A DNA stretch of 64,000 nucleotides from Micromonospora sp045209745 (GCF_045209745.1 NZ_CP109273.1:4340001-4404000), one strand, 5' to 3'; positions 41,407 to 50,046 are shown, counted from the stretch's first letter. The notes: generated from the sequence alone by a model not told the origin. A program made the numbers and translations.

Positions 41407-42260
41407 GCCTTTTCCCCCGTTCGGGTCAGGGCGCCGGACAGGGCCGTCGCCATCCGTATTCCTTCCGACCAGGCCACCGGCCCGACCTCGGTCAACCGCA
41501 GCGTCGGCCCGTCCACGACCGACCAGGAGAGGCTGCCGAGGGTCGCCTCGGAGTCCCAGTAGTCCTCGTTGAACCACATGGCGGCCTCGACCGTGCGGCC
41601 GGCCTCCCAGACCCGGCACTTGACCTGGGAGCCGGAGACCCGGAAGCCGAGCGTGGCGGCCCGGGCGGCCAGCCGGTTGGGGACCGTGGTGCCGTGGAAG
41701 TCGTTGATCGTGGTATCCCGGTCCTTCAGGTGGGCCGGCCTGCCCCAGGTGGCCCGGTGCAATTGCTCGACCCGCTGGGTGACGTCCAGTTCGTCGGCGA
41801 ACTCGCGCAGGTCCGCCAGATCGGGCACGCGCACCGGGTGGGGCAGCGTGGCGCTGGCCGGCGAGAGCCGGATGGTGTCCCCGTCGAGGTTGACCACCCG
41901 CAGGTCACCGGCGTCGGTGACGTCCCGCAGGAAGCCCGGCTCGGCCGGGTCGTCCCCGAGCACCACCAGGTCGCGCAGCGCGCCCTGCCAGGCCGGGTCC
42001 GGCCAGACCCGGGCCAGCAGCCCGGTGGGCACCGGCAGCGAGGACACCACCCAGGCGTCGACCCGCGTCAGGCAGTCGGCGGTGTGCCGATCCAGCCACT
42101 GGCCGAGCTGACGCAACCGGTCCACCTCGGGGTCGTCGCGCAGCGCCTTCGGCAGTGTCTTCAGTGGACGACCGCTGGCCCGTGAGCCGGTGGATCGGGC
42201 CGCCACCTTTCCGTCCACGAGAGTGACCTCATAGGAGTCTCCGACCGCTAGCCAGCCCAT
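41403..42260 (-). CDS. DUF4132-like protein, first gene of the MoxR-VWA operon
   Basis: ATG 42260 with GGAGGG 8 nt upstream gives 285 residues. The central part follows the DUF4132 pattern: WQGALRDLVVLGDD, VNLDGDTIRLSPASATLPHPVRVPDLADLREFADEL, then QRVEQLHRATWGRP and NDFHGTTVPNRLAARAATLGF. DUF4132 is the C-terminal domain of E. coli MolR/YehI, which in those proteins follows a WGR domain. No WGR is seen here. The assignment is by eye and moderately sure. It is translationally coupled to the giant gene (4-bp overlap). Confidence 0.75.
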   Translation of the reverse strand: MGWLAVGDSYEVTLVDGKVAARSTGSRASGRPLKTLPKALRDDPEVDRLRQLGQWLDRHTADCLTRVDAWVVSSLPVPTGLLARVWPDPAWQGALRDLVVLGDDPAEPGFLRDVTDAGDLRVVNLDGDTIRLSPASATLPHPVRVPDLADLREFADELDVTQRVEQLHRATWGRPAHLKDRDTTINDFHGTTVPNRLAARAATLGFRVSGSQVKCRVWEAGRTVEAAMWFNEDYWDSEATLGSLSWSVVDGPTLRLTEVGPVAWSEGIRMATALSGALTRTGEKA

Positions 42261-42460
42261 CAGGAACACCCTCCACAGTGGTAGGCCGGCCGGATTTCAT
42301 GGCGATTTGGCCGAGACTGATCAACGAGGGGGGACGCTAACCTCGGCCCTTCGTTAAGGGTTGTCCAAGGAGTGGGCCGGAAACGCAGAAGTGCCTTCTG
42401 ATCAGGGAAAATAGGGCTTGTCGAGAGTCCTGTTAACCCGTCACGGAAGGCACTTGCTGG
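42261..42460. promoter_or_regulatory. Intergenic region driving the MoxR-VWA operon, bordering the IS1380 insertion
   Basis: The 200-bp gap between the operon and the divergent transposase has a perfect small palindrome, CCCTTCGTTAAGGG at 42347-42360, on the operon side. An inverted repeat at 42389-42455 lies on the transposase side. No convincing -35/-10 pair stands out. The insertion may have removed part of the native upstream control region. Confidence 0.35.
42389..42455. repeat. Inverted repeat ahead of the IS1380 transposase
   Basis: AAGTGCCTTC (42389-42398) and GAAGGCACTT (42446-42455) are exact inverted copies, 47 bp apart, ending 5 bp before the transposase GTG. They may form an RNA structure that masks the start region or lie near the element's left end. 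No matching copy was found at the other end by eye. Confidence 0.45.
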
Positions 42461-43864
42461 GTGAAGGCTACCGCAACACGTCCGAAGATCACGGTGACCG
42501 GGGACGGGCGGGGCGTGGTCGGTCACGCCGGTGCCCGGCTGATCGCCGATCTCGCTGACGCGACTGGTTTGACCAGCGCATTCAGCCAAGCGTTGGCCGG
42601 GCTACGGCAGCGGCAGCGGCAGCGCGGGCACGACCCGGGCCGGATCGCGGTCGACCTCGCCGTGGTGCTCGCTGACGGGGGCGAGGCCATCGCCGATCTG
42701 GCGGTACTGCGTGACCAGGCGGCCCTGTTCGGGCCGATCGCGTCCGACCCGACCGCGTGGCGACTGTTATCGCAGCTCGACGCCACGATGCTGGCCGAGC
42801 TGCGGGCCGCCCGAGCTCATGCCCGCGAGATCGCCTGGGCCCAGCACGCCGACACCCGCGGCGACCTGCCACAACCGACAGTCGCCGGCCAACCGGTCGA
42901 CGGCCTGGTCCTCGACATCGACGCGACCATCGTGATCTGCCACTCCGACAAGGAATCGGCCACCCGCACGTGGAAGAAGACCTTCGGCTTCCATCCGCTG
43001 CTGTGTTTCCTGGACAACACCGGCGAAGCCCTCGCCGGCCTGCTGCGCGAGGGCCGGGCCGGCTCGAACACCACCACCGACCACATCACCGTCCTCGACC
43101 AAGCCCTCGCCCAGATCCCCGACGCTCAGCGGCACGGCACCCCGATCCTGCTCCGCGCCGATTCGGCCGGCTCCAGTCACGGCTTCCTCGCCCACATCAG
43201 GTCCTTACGCGAACACCACCTCGACATCCGATTCAGTGTCGGTGCCGCGATCACCGAACCAGTCAGGGCTGCGATCCGGGCCGCGACCGGCTGGGTCCCC
43301 GCCGTTGATACCAGTGGTGACCTGCGTGAACATGCCGAGGTCTGCGAGATCACCGGCCTGTTCGACGCCGCAGGCTGGCCTGAAGGCACCCGGTTCCTGG
43401 TCCGCCGGGAACGCCCGCACCCCGGCGCCCAACTGAGCTTGTTCGACACCATCGAAGGCTGGCGGCACCAGGTCGTGGCCACCGACACCCCGCCCGGCAC
43501 CGGGAGTATCCAGCACCTGGAGGCCCGGCATCGGGCACACGCCCGCGTCGAAGACCGCATCCGCACCGGCAAGAACACCGGCTTCGGCCGGTTCCCGTCC
43601 CGGATCTTCGCGATCAACCAGGCCTGGCTCCAACTCGCGCTGACCGGCATCGACCTGCTCGCCTGGACCCAGGCTCTGCTACTGGACGGCGATCTGGCCA
43701 CCGCCGAACCGAAGAAGCTGCGCTACCGGCTGCTGCACGTCGCTGCCCGGATCACCCGCACCGCTCGGCGGACCCGGGTCGCTATCGCCGCGAACTGGCC
43801 CTGGACCGATGCCCTGACCAGCGCATTCAGCAAGCTTATGGCGTTGCCCCGGCCCACCGGCTGA
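42461..43864 (+). CDS. IS1380-family transposase
   Basis: The 467-residue protein from GTG 42461 has the IS1380 pattern. The first catalytic Asp is in VDGLVLDIDATIVICHSDKE (near 152-154), followed by a CFLDNTGEALAGLLREGRAGSN stretch, the second Asp in ILLRADSAGSSHGF (Asp234), and a C-terminal INQAWLQLALTGIDLLAWTQ helix. Length is normal for the family and no frameshift is seen, so it may be active. Element ends could not be placed. The stretch from 43865 to 44070 contains no gene and probably includes the right end of the element. Confidence 0.9.
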   Translation: MKATATRPKITVTGDGRGVVGHAGARLIADLADATGLTSAFSQALAGLRQRQRQRGHDPGRIAVDLAVVLADGGEAIADLAVLRDQAALFGPIASDPTAWRLLSQLDATMLAELRAARAHAREIAWAQHADTRGDLPQPTVAGQPVDGLVLDIDATIVICHSDKESATRTWKKTFGFHPLLCFLDNTGEALAGLLREGRAGSNTTTDHITVLDQALAQIPDAQRHGTPILLRADSAGSSHGFLAHIRSLREHHLDIRFSVGAAITEPVRAAIRAATGWVPAVDTSGDLREHAEVCEITGLFDAAGWPEGTRFLVRRERPHPGAQLSLFDTIEGWRHQVVATDTPPGTGSIQHLEARHRAHARVEDRIRTGKNTGFGRFPSRIFAINQAWLQLALTGIDLLAWTQALLLDGDLATAEPKKLRYRLLHVAARITRTARRTRVAIAANWPWTDALTSAFSKLMALPRPTG

Positions 43865-44070
43865 CCCTTACAACTCACGCCTCGACCAGCAGCACGGAGG
43901 AACCCGGCCTCGCGCCGGACTCTTGGCATACCAACAAAACGCCATCAACCACGCGAATCGAACTCATCGAATCCCGGCTATCGGCTGACGTCCAAGTGAA
44001 AGACCGAGGCTAACAGCAGTGACCGACACGCCAGGAACCCGTTGGCCGGGCGGCGGTGGGGGACCGGGGC

Positions 44071-44488
44071 TGAGGTTCCCCCGATAGCGTGGAGGCCGGA
44101 CCTAAGGGGATAGATGGTCATGGCTGAGACGAGGCGGCGGTTCGACCGGGAGTTCCGAGAGGGCGCCGTGCGGATCGTGCGGGAGACGGGCAAGCCGATC
44201 GCGCAGGTCGCTCGGGACCTGGGGATCAACGATGGCACCTTGGCCAACTGGGTGGCGCAGGACCGGCGGGCTCGGGGTGAGGCCGCCGCTGGCGGTCTCG
44301 GTGAGGACGAACGCGCCGAGCTGGCTCGTCTGCGCAAGGAGAACGCCAAGCTGGCGATGGAGCGCGATGTGCTCAAGCAATCCGCGGTCCGCTTTGGGAA
44401 CACAAATCGGCGGCGACGGCGGCTGGTGGATGCCGCCTGGAAGAGGATTGAATCAGGGAGGCGTAGTAATGTGGCGAGCGGTAATTAG
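44071..44488 (+). pseudogene. Truncated IS3-family element (OrfA fragment)
   Basis: ATG 44120 opens a frame whose first 85 or so residues are a typical IS3 OrfA. They contain the helix-turn-helix RRRFDREFREGAVRIVRETGKPIAQVARDLGINDGTLANWV and the leucine-zipper part DERAELARLRKENAKLAMERDVLK. After that the sequence leaves the family (QSAVRFGNTNRRRRR and so on) and no OrfB follows. A TGAGGTTCCCCCGATAG sequence at 44071 resembles an IS3-type left end. The element broke at about 44385 and the new flank is lower in G+C. Confidence 0.8.
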
Positions 44489-44747
44489 CGTCATGTTGGG
44501 CCTGCTCTTCGTTGCAATAGGGCCAGTCCTCGCGCTGGATTATCGAGGAATTGCGACGAAGCACATTGCGCTTGCCATGAGTGTCGTGCGTCCTCTGACG
44601 TCGTCCAAAAAGATGGAGTGGCAGGACGAGCGACTCGTTAGACGTCGAAAGTGGTTTGTCCTGTTGGACAGATTTATTGGAATATTGATAGTTCCAGTGG
44701 GATTCGTGATGCTGGTTGCCGGTGGGCAGCACCTGTTGAGTGATTAG
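44469..44747 (+). CDS. Small membrane protein, unknown; lower G+C
   Basis: ATG 44469 follows GGGAGG by 7 nt and gives 92 residues. Two hydrophobic segments (WRAVISVMLGLLFVAIGPVLAL and FIGILIVPVGFVMLVAGG) flank a charged loop (KKMEWQDERLVRRRKW). Base composition is near 50% G+C, against about 72% around it, and codon use includes ATA, TTA and AGA. This marks foreign DNA next to the broken IS3 element. No family is recognised. Confidence 0.65.
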   Translation: MWRAVISVMLGLLFVAIGPVLALDYRGIATKHIALAMSVVRPLTSSKKMEWQDERLVRRRKWFVLLDRFIGILIVPVGFVMLVAGGQHLLSD

Positions 44748-44762
44748 CATGAGGGAAAGGTT

Positions 44763-44813
44763 CTATTTCCTGAGCAGCCAGAGCACGCCGAGCGCCGCCT
44801 TCCCTGCTCTGAG
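44763..44813 (-). pseudogene. Possible 3' remnant of a second glgB-like gene
   Basis: On the minus strand 16 codons read LRAGKAALGVLWLLRK and then TAG. The intact glgB ends ALQVPPLGVIWLRKN and then stop, and other GlgB proteins end in a similar P-L-G-V-x-W-L-R. The DNA identity to glgB is only 17 of 22 in the best stretch. It could be a diverged fragment left by recombination at the end of glgB, or coincidence. The rest of 44748-44946 shows no gene. Confidence 0.3.
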
Positions 44814-44946
44814 CTACGCTTCCGCTCGAACCAAGCAGGTGGTAAGCAACTGTGATCTTGGTGCTAGCATGACTGGCCTGTCTGCCAACGCCAGTATGTG
44901 AGCCGGAGCGAACGGTGCGGACATCTGGTGAGGAACTGAGACACGT

Positions 44947-45474
44947 ATGAGAAATAAGCTGAACTGGCTGGGCGGCTTCCTGCTTTGGCTGCTGTTCGGT
45001 TTCATGATGCTCATGTTCAGCCTGAATTCAGCGAACGGGCGGGGCGGACTTATTGCTGTCGCCAGCTTCTTCGCGGTAATCTGCTACTTGATCTCATTGA
45101 CAACGATGTTCTCGTTCGTTAAACCGACACGTGAATCGCTCCAGATAGTCAACCCTGGAGCGAGGGTAATCGTGCCATGGGGTCGGGTTAAGGGCGTTGA
45201 CGCAGAGAACGGGTTAGTGGTCAGCGCGATAGGTCATCGAGATGTGGCCTGTTACGCCTTCCAGGGCTCACTGTTGGGAAAGCTGTGGGGCAGTCGGAGG
45301 AATGCTGGTGCAGCTGAGGCTATCGAGGCGTGGAGAAAGAAAAATGCCGACCGGGTATCTGGTGGCGAAATTCACTCGGAGGTGCCTTGGGTTCGCCATC
45401 TGCTCTGGTTCGCCGTCGGTTGGTCCGTGCTTGCTGGAGGGATCCCGGTTCTAGCTCGCCTGCTTCAGCCGTGA
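44947..45474 (+). CDS. Small membrane protein with PH-like domain
   Basis: ATG 44947, after GAGGAA, gives 175 residues. Two N-terminal membrane segments (about 8-27 and 36-58) are followed by a beta-rich region of about 65 residues (ESLQIVNPGARVIVPWGRVKGVDAENGLVVSAIGH). This resembles the bacterial PH-like membrane proteins that actinobacteria carry. A final hydrophobic segment lies near residues 150-170. G+C is again clearly lower than in the flanks. Function is unknown. It is probably acquired DNA between the IS remnants and glgB. Confidence 0.7.
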   Translation: MRNKLNWLGGFLLWLLFGFMMLMFSLNSANGRGGLIAVASFFAVICYLISLTTMFSFVKPTRESLQIVNPGARVIVPWGRVKGVDAENGLVVSAIGHRDVACYAFQGSLLGKLWGSRRNAGAAEAIEAWRKKNADRVSGGEIHSEVPWVRHLLWFAVGWSVLAGGIPVLARLLQP

Positions 45475-45597
45475 GGTAATCAAGAAGCTCCCTGCAGTGT
45501 TCCCGCCATCACTCAATAAGACAGAGTTGCAGCGGGTAGTTCGCGTTGCGATTCGCCTGGGTCGAAGTGTGCGGGCTTTGCGTTGACAAAGTGCCCG

Positions 45598-45638
45598 CTG
45601 TCGCCGGCAGGACCAAACGTCGGTCCTGCCGGCGACAG
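45598..45638. terminator. Strong 17-bp hairpin between the PH-like gene and glgB
   Basis: CTGTCGCCGGCAGGACC and its exact complement enclose a 7-nt loop. It lies 78 bp before the end of glgB on the plus map, so it can end glgB transcripts from the right and those of the small gene from the left. Confidence 0.75.
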
Positions 45639-45715
45639 TCGGTCGAGCCGTACACGCTTAAGTAAGAAGGCTAGTGCGCAGGATCCAAATAAGAGTGAAT
45701 CCTGAAGTGCCCTTC

Positions 45716-47818
45716 TCAGTTTTTGCGGAGCCAGATGACGCCCAGCGGCGGCACCTGGAGCGCCGCCGACGCCACCATCCCGTGCCATGGCACGTCCTCG
45801 GCGCGTACCTCGCCCAGGTTGCCGACCCCTGACCCGCCGTAGTGGTGCGCGTCGGTGTTGAGCACCTCGGTCCAGGTGCCGCCGGCCGGCAACCCGATCC
45901 GGTAGTCGTGCAGCGGCTGGGCGGAGAAGTTCGCCACGCAGACCAGCGTCGAGCCGTCCGGGGCGATCCGGATGAACGACACGGTGTTGTTGGCGACGTC
46001 GTCGCCGGCGATCCAGCGGAACCCGGCCGGTTCGGTGTCCTGTGCCCAGAGCGCCGGGGTGTCCCGGTAGACCCGGTTCAGGTCGCCGACGAGCCGTTGC
46101 ACCCCCGCTCGGGCGGGGTCGTGGAGCAGGTACCAGTCGAGGCCGCGCTCCTCGCTCCACTCCCGGTCGTCGGCCAGTTCGGAGCCCATGAAGAGCAACT
46201 GCTTGCCCGGGTGCGCCCACATGTACGCCAGCAGCGCCCGCACGTTGGCCAGTCGCTGCCAGGTGTCGCCGGGCATCTTGCCGGCCAGTGAGCCCTTGCC
46301 GTGCACCACCTCGTCGTGGCTGATCGGCAGCACGTAGTTCTCGCTCCAGGCGTACGCCAGGGAGAAGGTGAGCTGGTGGTGGTGGTGCTGGCGGTAGATC
46401 GGGTCCTTCGAGGTGTAGAGCAGGGTGTCGTGCATCCAGCCCATGTTCCATTTGAAGCCGAAGCCCAGCCCGCCGTCGGCGGTGGGGCGGGTGACACCCG
46501 GCCAGGCGGTGGACTCCTCGGCGATCATGACAACGCCGGCGTGGTGCTTGTAGACGGTCGCGTTGACCTCCTGCAGGAGCGCGAGGGCCTCCAGGTTTTC
46601 CCGGCCGCCGTACTTGTTCGGGGCCCACTGCCCGTGCTCGCGGGAGTAGTCCAGGTAGAGCATCGAGGCGACCGCGTCGACCCGCAGCCCGTCGACGTGG
46701 AACTGGTCGCACCAGTAGAGCGCGTTGGCGACCAGAAAGTTGCGCACCTCGTTGCGGCCGAAGTCGAACACGTACGTGCCCCAGTCGGGGTGTTCGCCGC
46801 GCCGCGGGTCGGGGTGCTCGTAGAGCGGGGTGCCGTCGAAGCGGGCGAGGGCCCATTCGTCCTTGGGGAAGTGCGCGGGGACCCAGTCCAGGAGTACGCC
46901 GATGCCGGCGGCGTGCAGCTGGTCGACGAGGTATCGGAAGTCGTCCGGGTCGCCGAACCGGGAGGTCGGCGCGTAGTAGCCGGTGACCTGGTAGCCCCAG
47001 GAACCGCCGAACGGGTGCTCCATCACCGGCAGGAACTCCACGTGGGTGAAGCCCAGCTCGGTGACGTACGCGGTGAGCTGCTCGGCCAACTCGCGGTAGC
47101 CCAGGCCGGGCCGCCACGAGCCGAGGTGCACCTCGTAGACGCTCATGGGTTCCTGGTGCGGTTGCCGCTCGGCCCGTCGGGCCAGCCAGTCCGCGTCGTT
47201 CCACCGGTACGTCGAGTGGTGCACCACCGAGGCGGTGGCCGGCGGCACCTCGGCGTACGCGGCCAGGGGGTCGGCCTTGTCCCGCCACTGCCCGTCGGCG
47301 CCGAGCACCCGGTACTTGTAGCGGGCCCCGACCCGGGCGTTGGGGACGAACAGCTCCCACACCCCGCTGGATCCGAGTGACCGCATCGGCCAGCCGTCGT
47401 CGGGCCCCCAGCCGGTGAAGTCGCCGACCACCCGCACTCCACGGGCGTTGGGCGCCCAGACGCTGAACGCCACGCCCTCGTCGAAGACCCGGGCGCCGAG
47501 CGCCTCCCACAGTCGCTCGTGCCGTCCCTCGCGGATCAGGTGCAGGTCCAGCTCACCGAGGGTCGGCGGATAGCGGTACGGGTCGTCGTGCGCGGTGCCG
47601 TCGACCTCCACCCGGTAGTCGAGCACGGTGCCGTCGACCTGCGCCTCGAAGACGCCCACGTCGTGCACCCGCTTCATCGGGTGCCGCTCGTCGCCGAGGA
47701 GGAGCACCACATCGCCGGCGCCCCGGCGCATGGTGCGGATCGTCGTCGAGGAGTCGGCGGGGTGCGCGCCGAGCAGCGCGTGCGGGTCGTGCGTCGCGCC
47801 GGTGATCAGCTCGTCCAT
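45716..47818 (-). CDS. glgB: 1,4-alpha-glucan branching enzyme
   Basis: ATG 47818 gives 700 residues and overlaps the end of glgE by 13 bp. An N-terminal GlgB-specific region leads to a CBM48 module (FSVWAPNARGVRVVGDFTGW, 118-138) and the GH13 barrel. Catalytic residues are Asp381 (DGLRVDAV), Glu434 (MIAEES) and the stabiliser Asp502 (ISHDEVVHGKGS). The enzyme cuts alpha-1,4 chains and rejoins them as alpha-1,6 branches in glycogen. In the GlgE route it branches the linear maltosyl-extended glucan. The coupling to glgE fits that pathway. Confidence 0.97.
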   Translation of the reverse strand: MDELITGATHDPHALLGAHPADSSTTIRTMRRGAGDVVLLLGDERHPMKRVHDVGVFEAQVDGTVLDYRVEVDGTAHDDPYRYPPTLGELDLHLIREGRHERLWEALGARVFDEGVAFSVWAPNARGVRVVGDFTGWGPDDGWPMRSLGSSGVWELFVPNARVGARYKYRVLGADGQWRDKADPLAAYAEVPPATASVVHHSTYRWNDADWLARRAERQPHQEPMSVYEVHLGSWRPGLGYRELAEQLTAYVTELGFTHVEFLPVMEHPFGGSWGYQVTGYYAPTSRFGDPDDFRYLVDQLHAAGIGVLLDWVPAHFPKDEWALARFDGTPLYEHPDPRRGEHPDWGTYVFDFGRNEVRNFLVANALYWCDQFHVDGLRVDAVASMLYLDYSREHGQWAPNKYGGRENLEALALLQEVNATVYKHHAGVVMIAEESTAWPGVTRPTADGGLGFGFKWNMGWMHDTLLYTSKDPIYRQHHHHQLTFSLAYAWSENYVLPISHDEVVHGKGSLAGKMPGDTWQRLANVRALLAYMWAHPGKQLLFMGSELADDREWSEERGLDWYLLHDPARAGVQRLVGDLNRVYRDTPALWAQDTEPAGFRWIAGDDVANNTVSFIRIAPDGSTLVCVANFSAQPLHDYRIGLPAGGTWTEVLNTDAHHYGGSGVGNLGEVRAEDVPWHGMVASAALQVPPLGVIWLRKN

Positions 47819-50046
47819 CTGGCGTCCTTCGGGGCGGCGTCGGTCGGTGCGGTATCGGTGCGGGCGGCGTCGCCCGGTGCTCCGGTGAGCCTGCGGGACG
47901 CGGGCGTGCGGGAGCCGGACCGGCGGGGCGGGGTCGGGACGGGGGTGGACCGACGAGGCGCGGTCGGCGCGGGCGCGGTCGGCACGGGCGTAGTCGGCGC
48001 GGGCGCGGTCGGCGCGGTGCCGCCGGAGAGGTCGTCGGGGATGTCCGCGACGGCCAGCTCTGCCGCGACGGTTGCGGCGGGCGCCGGTGCGGCGGGTGGG
48101 GTCGGGCGGCGCACGGTCAACACGTGCGCTGGTTGCAGGTACGGGTCGAGCCGGACCGCGTTGCGCTGACCCCAGTCGTAGCTGGTGCCGGTCAGCTCGT
48201 CGTACACGGTGAACCGCTCGTGCCAGTCGAAGCCGAGCGCCGGCATGTCGAGGGTGGTGTTGCCCCACTGCACGACGCGCGGGTCGAACGAGCAGATCAC
48301 GATGACCGTGTTGCCGGTCTCCGGGTCGTGCTTCGACCAGCAGAGCAGCGCCGGGTTGTCGATCTCGTGGAAGCGCAGGTTGCGCAGCTGGTGCAGGGCC
48401 GGGTTGTCCCGGCGTACCCGGTTGAGGGTGGCCAGGAACGGCGCCAGCGACCGGCCCTGCGCCTCGGCGCCGGCCCAGTCCCGGGGCCGCAGCTCGTACT
48501 TCTCGTTGTCCAGGTATTCCTCCGCGCCCGGCCGGGCCACGTGCTCGAACAGCTCGTAGCCCGCGTAGAGACCCCAGGAGGGGGAGAGCAGCGCGGCAAG
48601 CACCGCCCGGATCTTGAACATCGGCGGGCCGCCGTGCTGCAACGACTCATGCAGGATGTCCGGCGTGTTCGGCCAGAAGTTCGGCCGCATGTAGTCGGCC
48701 GCCTCGATCAGCTCCTCGCAGTACGCCCGCATCTCGGCGGCCGTCGTGCGCCAGGTGAAATAGGTGTACGACTGGGTGAAGCCGATTTTGCCGAGGCCGT
48801 GCATGATGGCCGGCCGGGTGAACGCCTCGGCCAGGAACAGCACGTCCGGGTCGACCGCCTTCACCTCGGCGATCAGCCAGTGCCAGAAGTCGAACGGCTT
48901 GGTGTGCGGGTTGTCCACCCGGAAGATCCGGATGCCCTCGCCGACCCAGTGCAGCACCACCCGCAGCACCTCGGCCCGGATGCCCTCAGGGTCGTTGTCG
49001 AAGTTGACCGGGTAGATGTCCTGGTATTTCTTCGGCGGGTTCTCCGCGTACGCGATGCTGCCGTCGGCCCGGGTGGTGAACCACTCCGGGTGCTCGGTGA
49101 CCCACGGGTGGTCCGGCGCGCACTGCAACGCCAGGTCCATCGCCACTTCCAGGCCCTGTGTCGCCGCCGCGTCGATGAACGCCCGGAAGTCTGCCGGCGT
49201 ACCCAGGTCGGGGTGGATCGTGTCGTGGCCGCCCTCGGCGGCGCCGATCGCCCACGGCGAGCCCACGTCGGTCGGCCCGGCGGTGAGCGCGTTGTTGCGA
49301 CCCTTGCGGTTGACCCGGCCGATCGGGTGGATCGGCGGCAGGTAGAGCACGTCGAAGCCCATCGCGGCCACGCCGGGCAGTCGCTCGGTGGCCGTGGCGA
49401 AGGTCCCGGATCGATCACCCACCGCCCCTTCGGAGCGGGGGAAGAACTCGTACCAGGCCGAGTAGAGCGCCCGCTTGCGGTCAACCCAGAGGGAGTACGC
49501 GTCACCGACGGTGACCATTTCCCGCACCGGGTGCTCCCAGAGCAGGTCGGCCAGGGCCAGCGCCGGGTCGACCCGCTCCGGCAGCGGCAGGTCGGTGTCG
49601 ACAAGCGCGGTGAGGGCGTCGGCGACCCGGGGCCGGTCGGCGGACGGGACGAGGTCCCGGGCGGCGGCGAGCACCCGCGCGCCCTCGGCCAGGTCGTTGG
49701 CCAGGTCCTCCGGCCCCTGCCCGGCGGCGATCTTCTTGGTCATCGCGTTCTGCCAGGTCAGATACGGGTCCTGGAACGCCTCGACGGCAAAGGTCCAGGA
49801 GCCGACGGCGTCCGGTGCGATGGTGGCGTGCCAGCGGTCCTGGCCGGGCTCGCCGGGGCGCATCCGGGTGAACGGCTGCTGCGCGTCGTCCGGGCCGGCC
49901 CACACCACGTTGCAGCCCAGCGCGTCGTGCCCCTCCCGGTAGACGCGCGCCGACACCGGAATCGGTTCGTCGACCACCGCCTTGGCCGGGTATCGCCCGC
50001 ACGAGACGACGGGGGAGACGTCTTCGATCGGGAACCGTCCAGTCAC
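47806..50046 (-). CDS. glgE: Alpha-1,4-glucan:maltose-1-phosphate maltosyltransferase
   Basis: The 746-residue GH13 subfamily 3 protein has an N-terminal beta domain (GRFPIEDVSPVVSCGRYPAKAV) and the helical insert (DLVPSADRPRVADALTALVD). The catalytic barrel contains YLPPIHPIGRVNRKGRNN, nucleophile Asp378 (RIFRVDNPHTKPF) and acid/base Glu407 (FLAEAFTRP). It extends alpha-glucan by maltosyl units from maltose-1-phosphate. An unusual tail of about 80 residues after 665 is Ala/Pro/Thr/Arg-rich and encoded by imperfect GGCGCGGGC-type repeats. It is likely disordered and not part of the family core. Confidence 0.96.
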   Translation of the reverse strand: MTGRFPIEDVSPVVSCGRYPAKAVVDEPIPVSARVYREGHDALGCNVVWAGPDDAQQPFTRMRPGEPGQDRWHATIAPDAVGSWTFAVEAFQDPYLTWQNAMTKKIAAGQGPEDLANDLAEGARVLAAARDLVPSADRPRVADALTALVDTDLPLPERVDPALALADLLWEHPVREMVTVGDAYSLWVDRKRALYSAWYEFFPRSEGAVGDRSGTFATATERLPGVAAMGFDVLYLPPIHPIGRVNRKGRNNALTAGPTDVGSPWAIGAAEGGHDTIHPDLGTPADFRAFIDAAATQGLEVAMDLALQCAPDHPWVTEHPEWFTTRADGSIAYAENPPKKYQDIYPVNFDNDPEGIRAEVLRVVLHWVGEGIRIFRVDNPHTKPFDFWHWLIAEVKAVDPDVLFLAEAFTRPAIMHGLGKIGFTQSYTYFTWRTTAAEMRAYCEELIEAADYMRPNFWPNTPDILHESLQHGGPPMFKIRAVLAALLSPSWGLYAGYELFEHVARPGAEEYLDNEKYELRPRDWAGAEAQGRSLAPFLATLNRVRRDNPALHQLRNLRFHEIDNPALLCWSKHDPETGNTVIVICSFDPRVVQWGNTTLDMPALGFDWHERFTVYDELTGTSYDWGQRNAVRLDPYLQPAHVLTVRRPTPPAAPAPAATVAAELAVADIPDDLSGGTAPTAPAPTTPVPTAPAPTAPRRSTPVPTPPRRSGSRTPASRRLTGAPGDAARTDTAPTDAAPKDARWTS

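Noticed and set aside
36355..41619. Start of the giant protein upstream at 41619
   Set aside because: That region encodes the DUF4132-like protein in another frame. GTG 41406 overlaps its stop by 4 bp and matches the pattern of the operon.
44763..45750. Integrative element with att sites at glgB
   Set aside because: There is no integrase or excisionase gene and the repeat identity is low, so I kept it only as a weak finding about a possible glgB remnant.
45513..47510. A 665-codon frame antisense-shifted within glgB
   Set aside because: It is a shifted frame of glgB on the same strand with Arg/Pro-rich content and no GH13 motifs.
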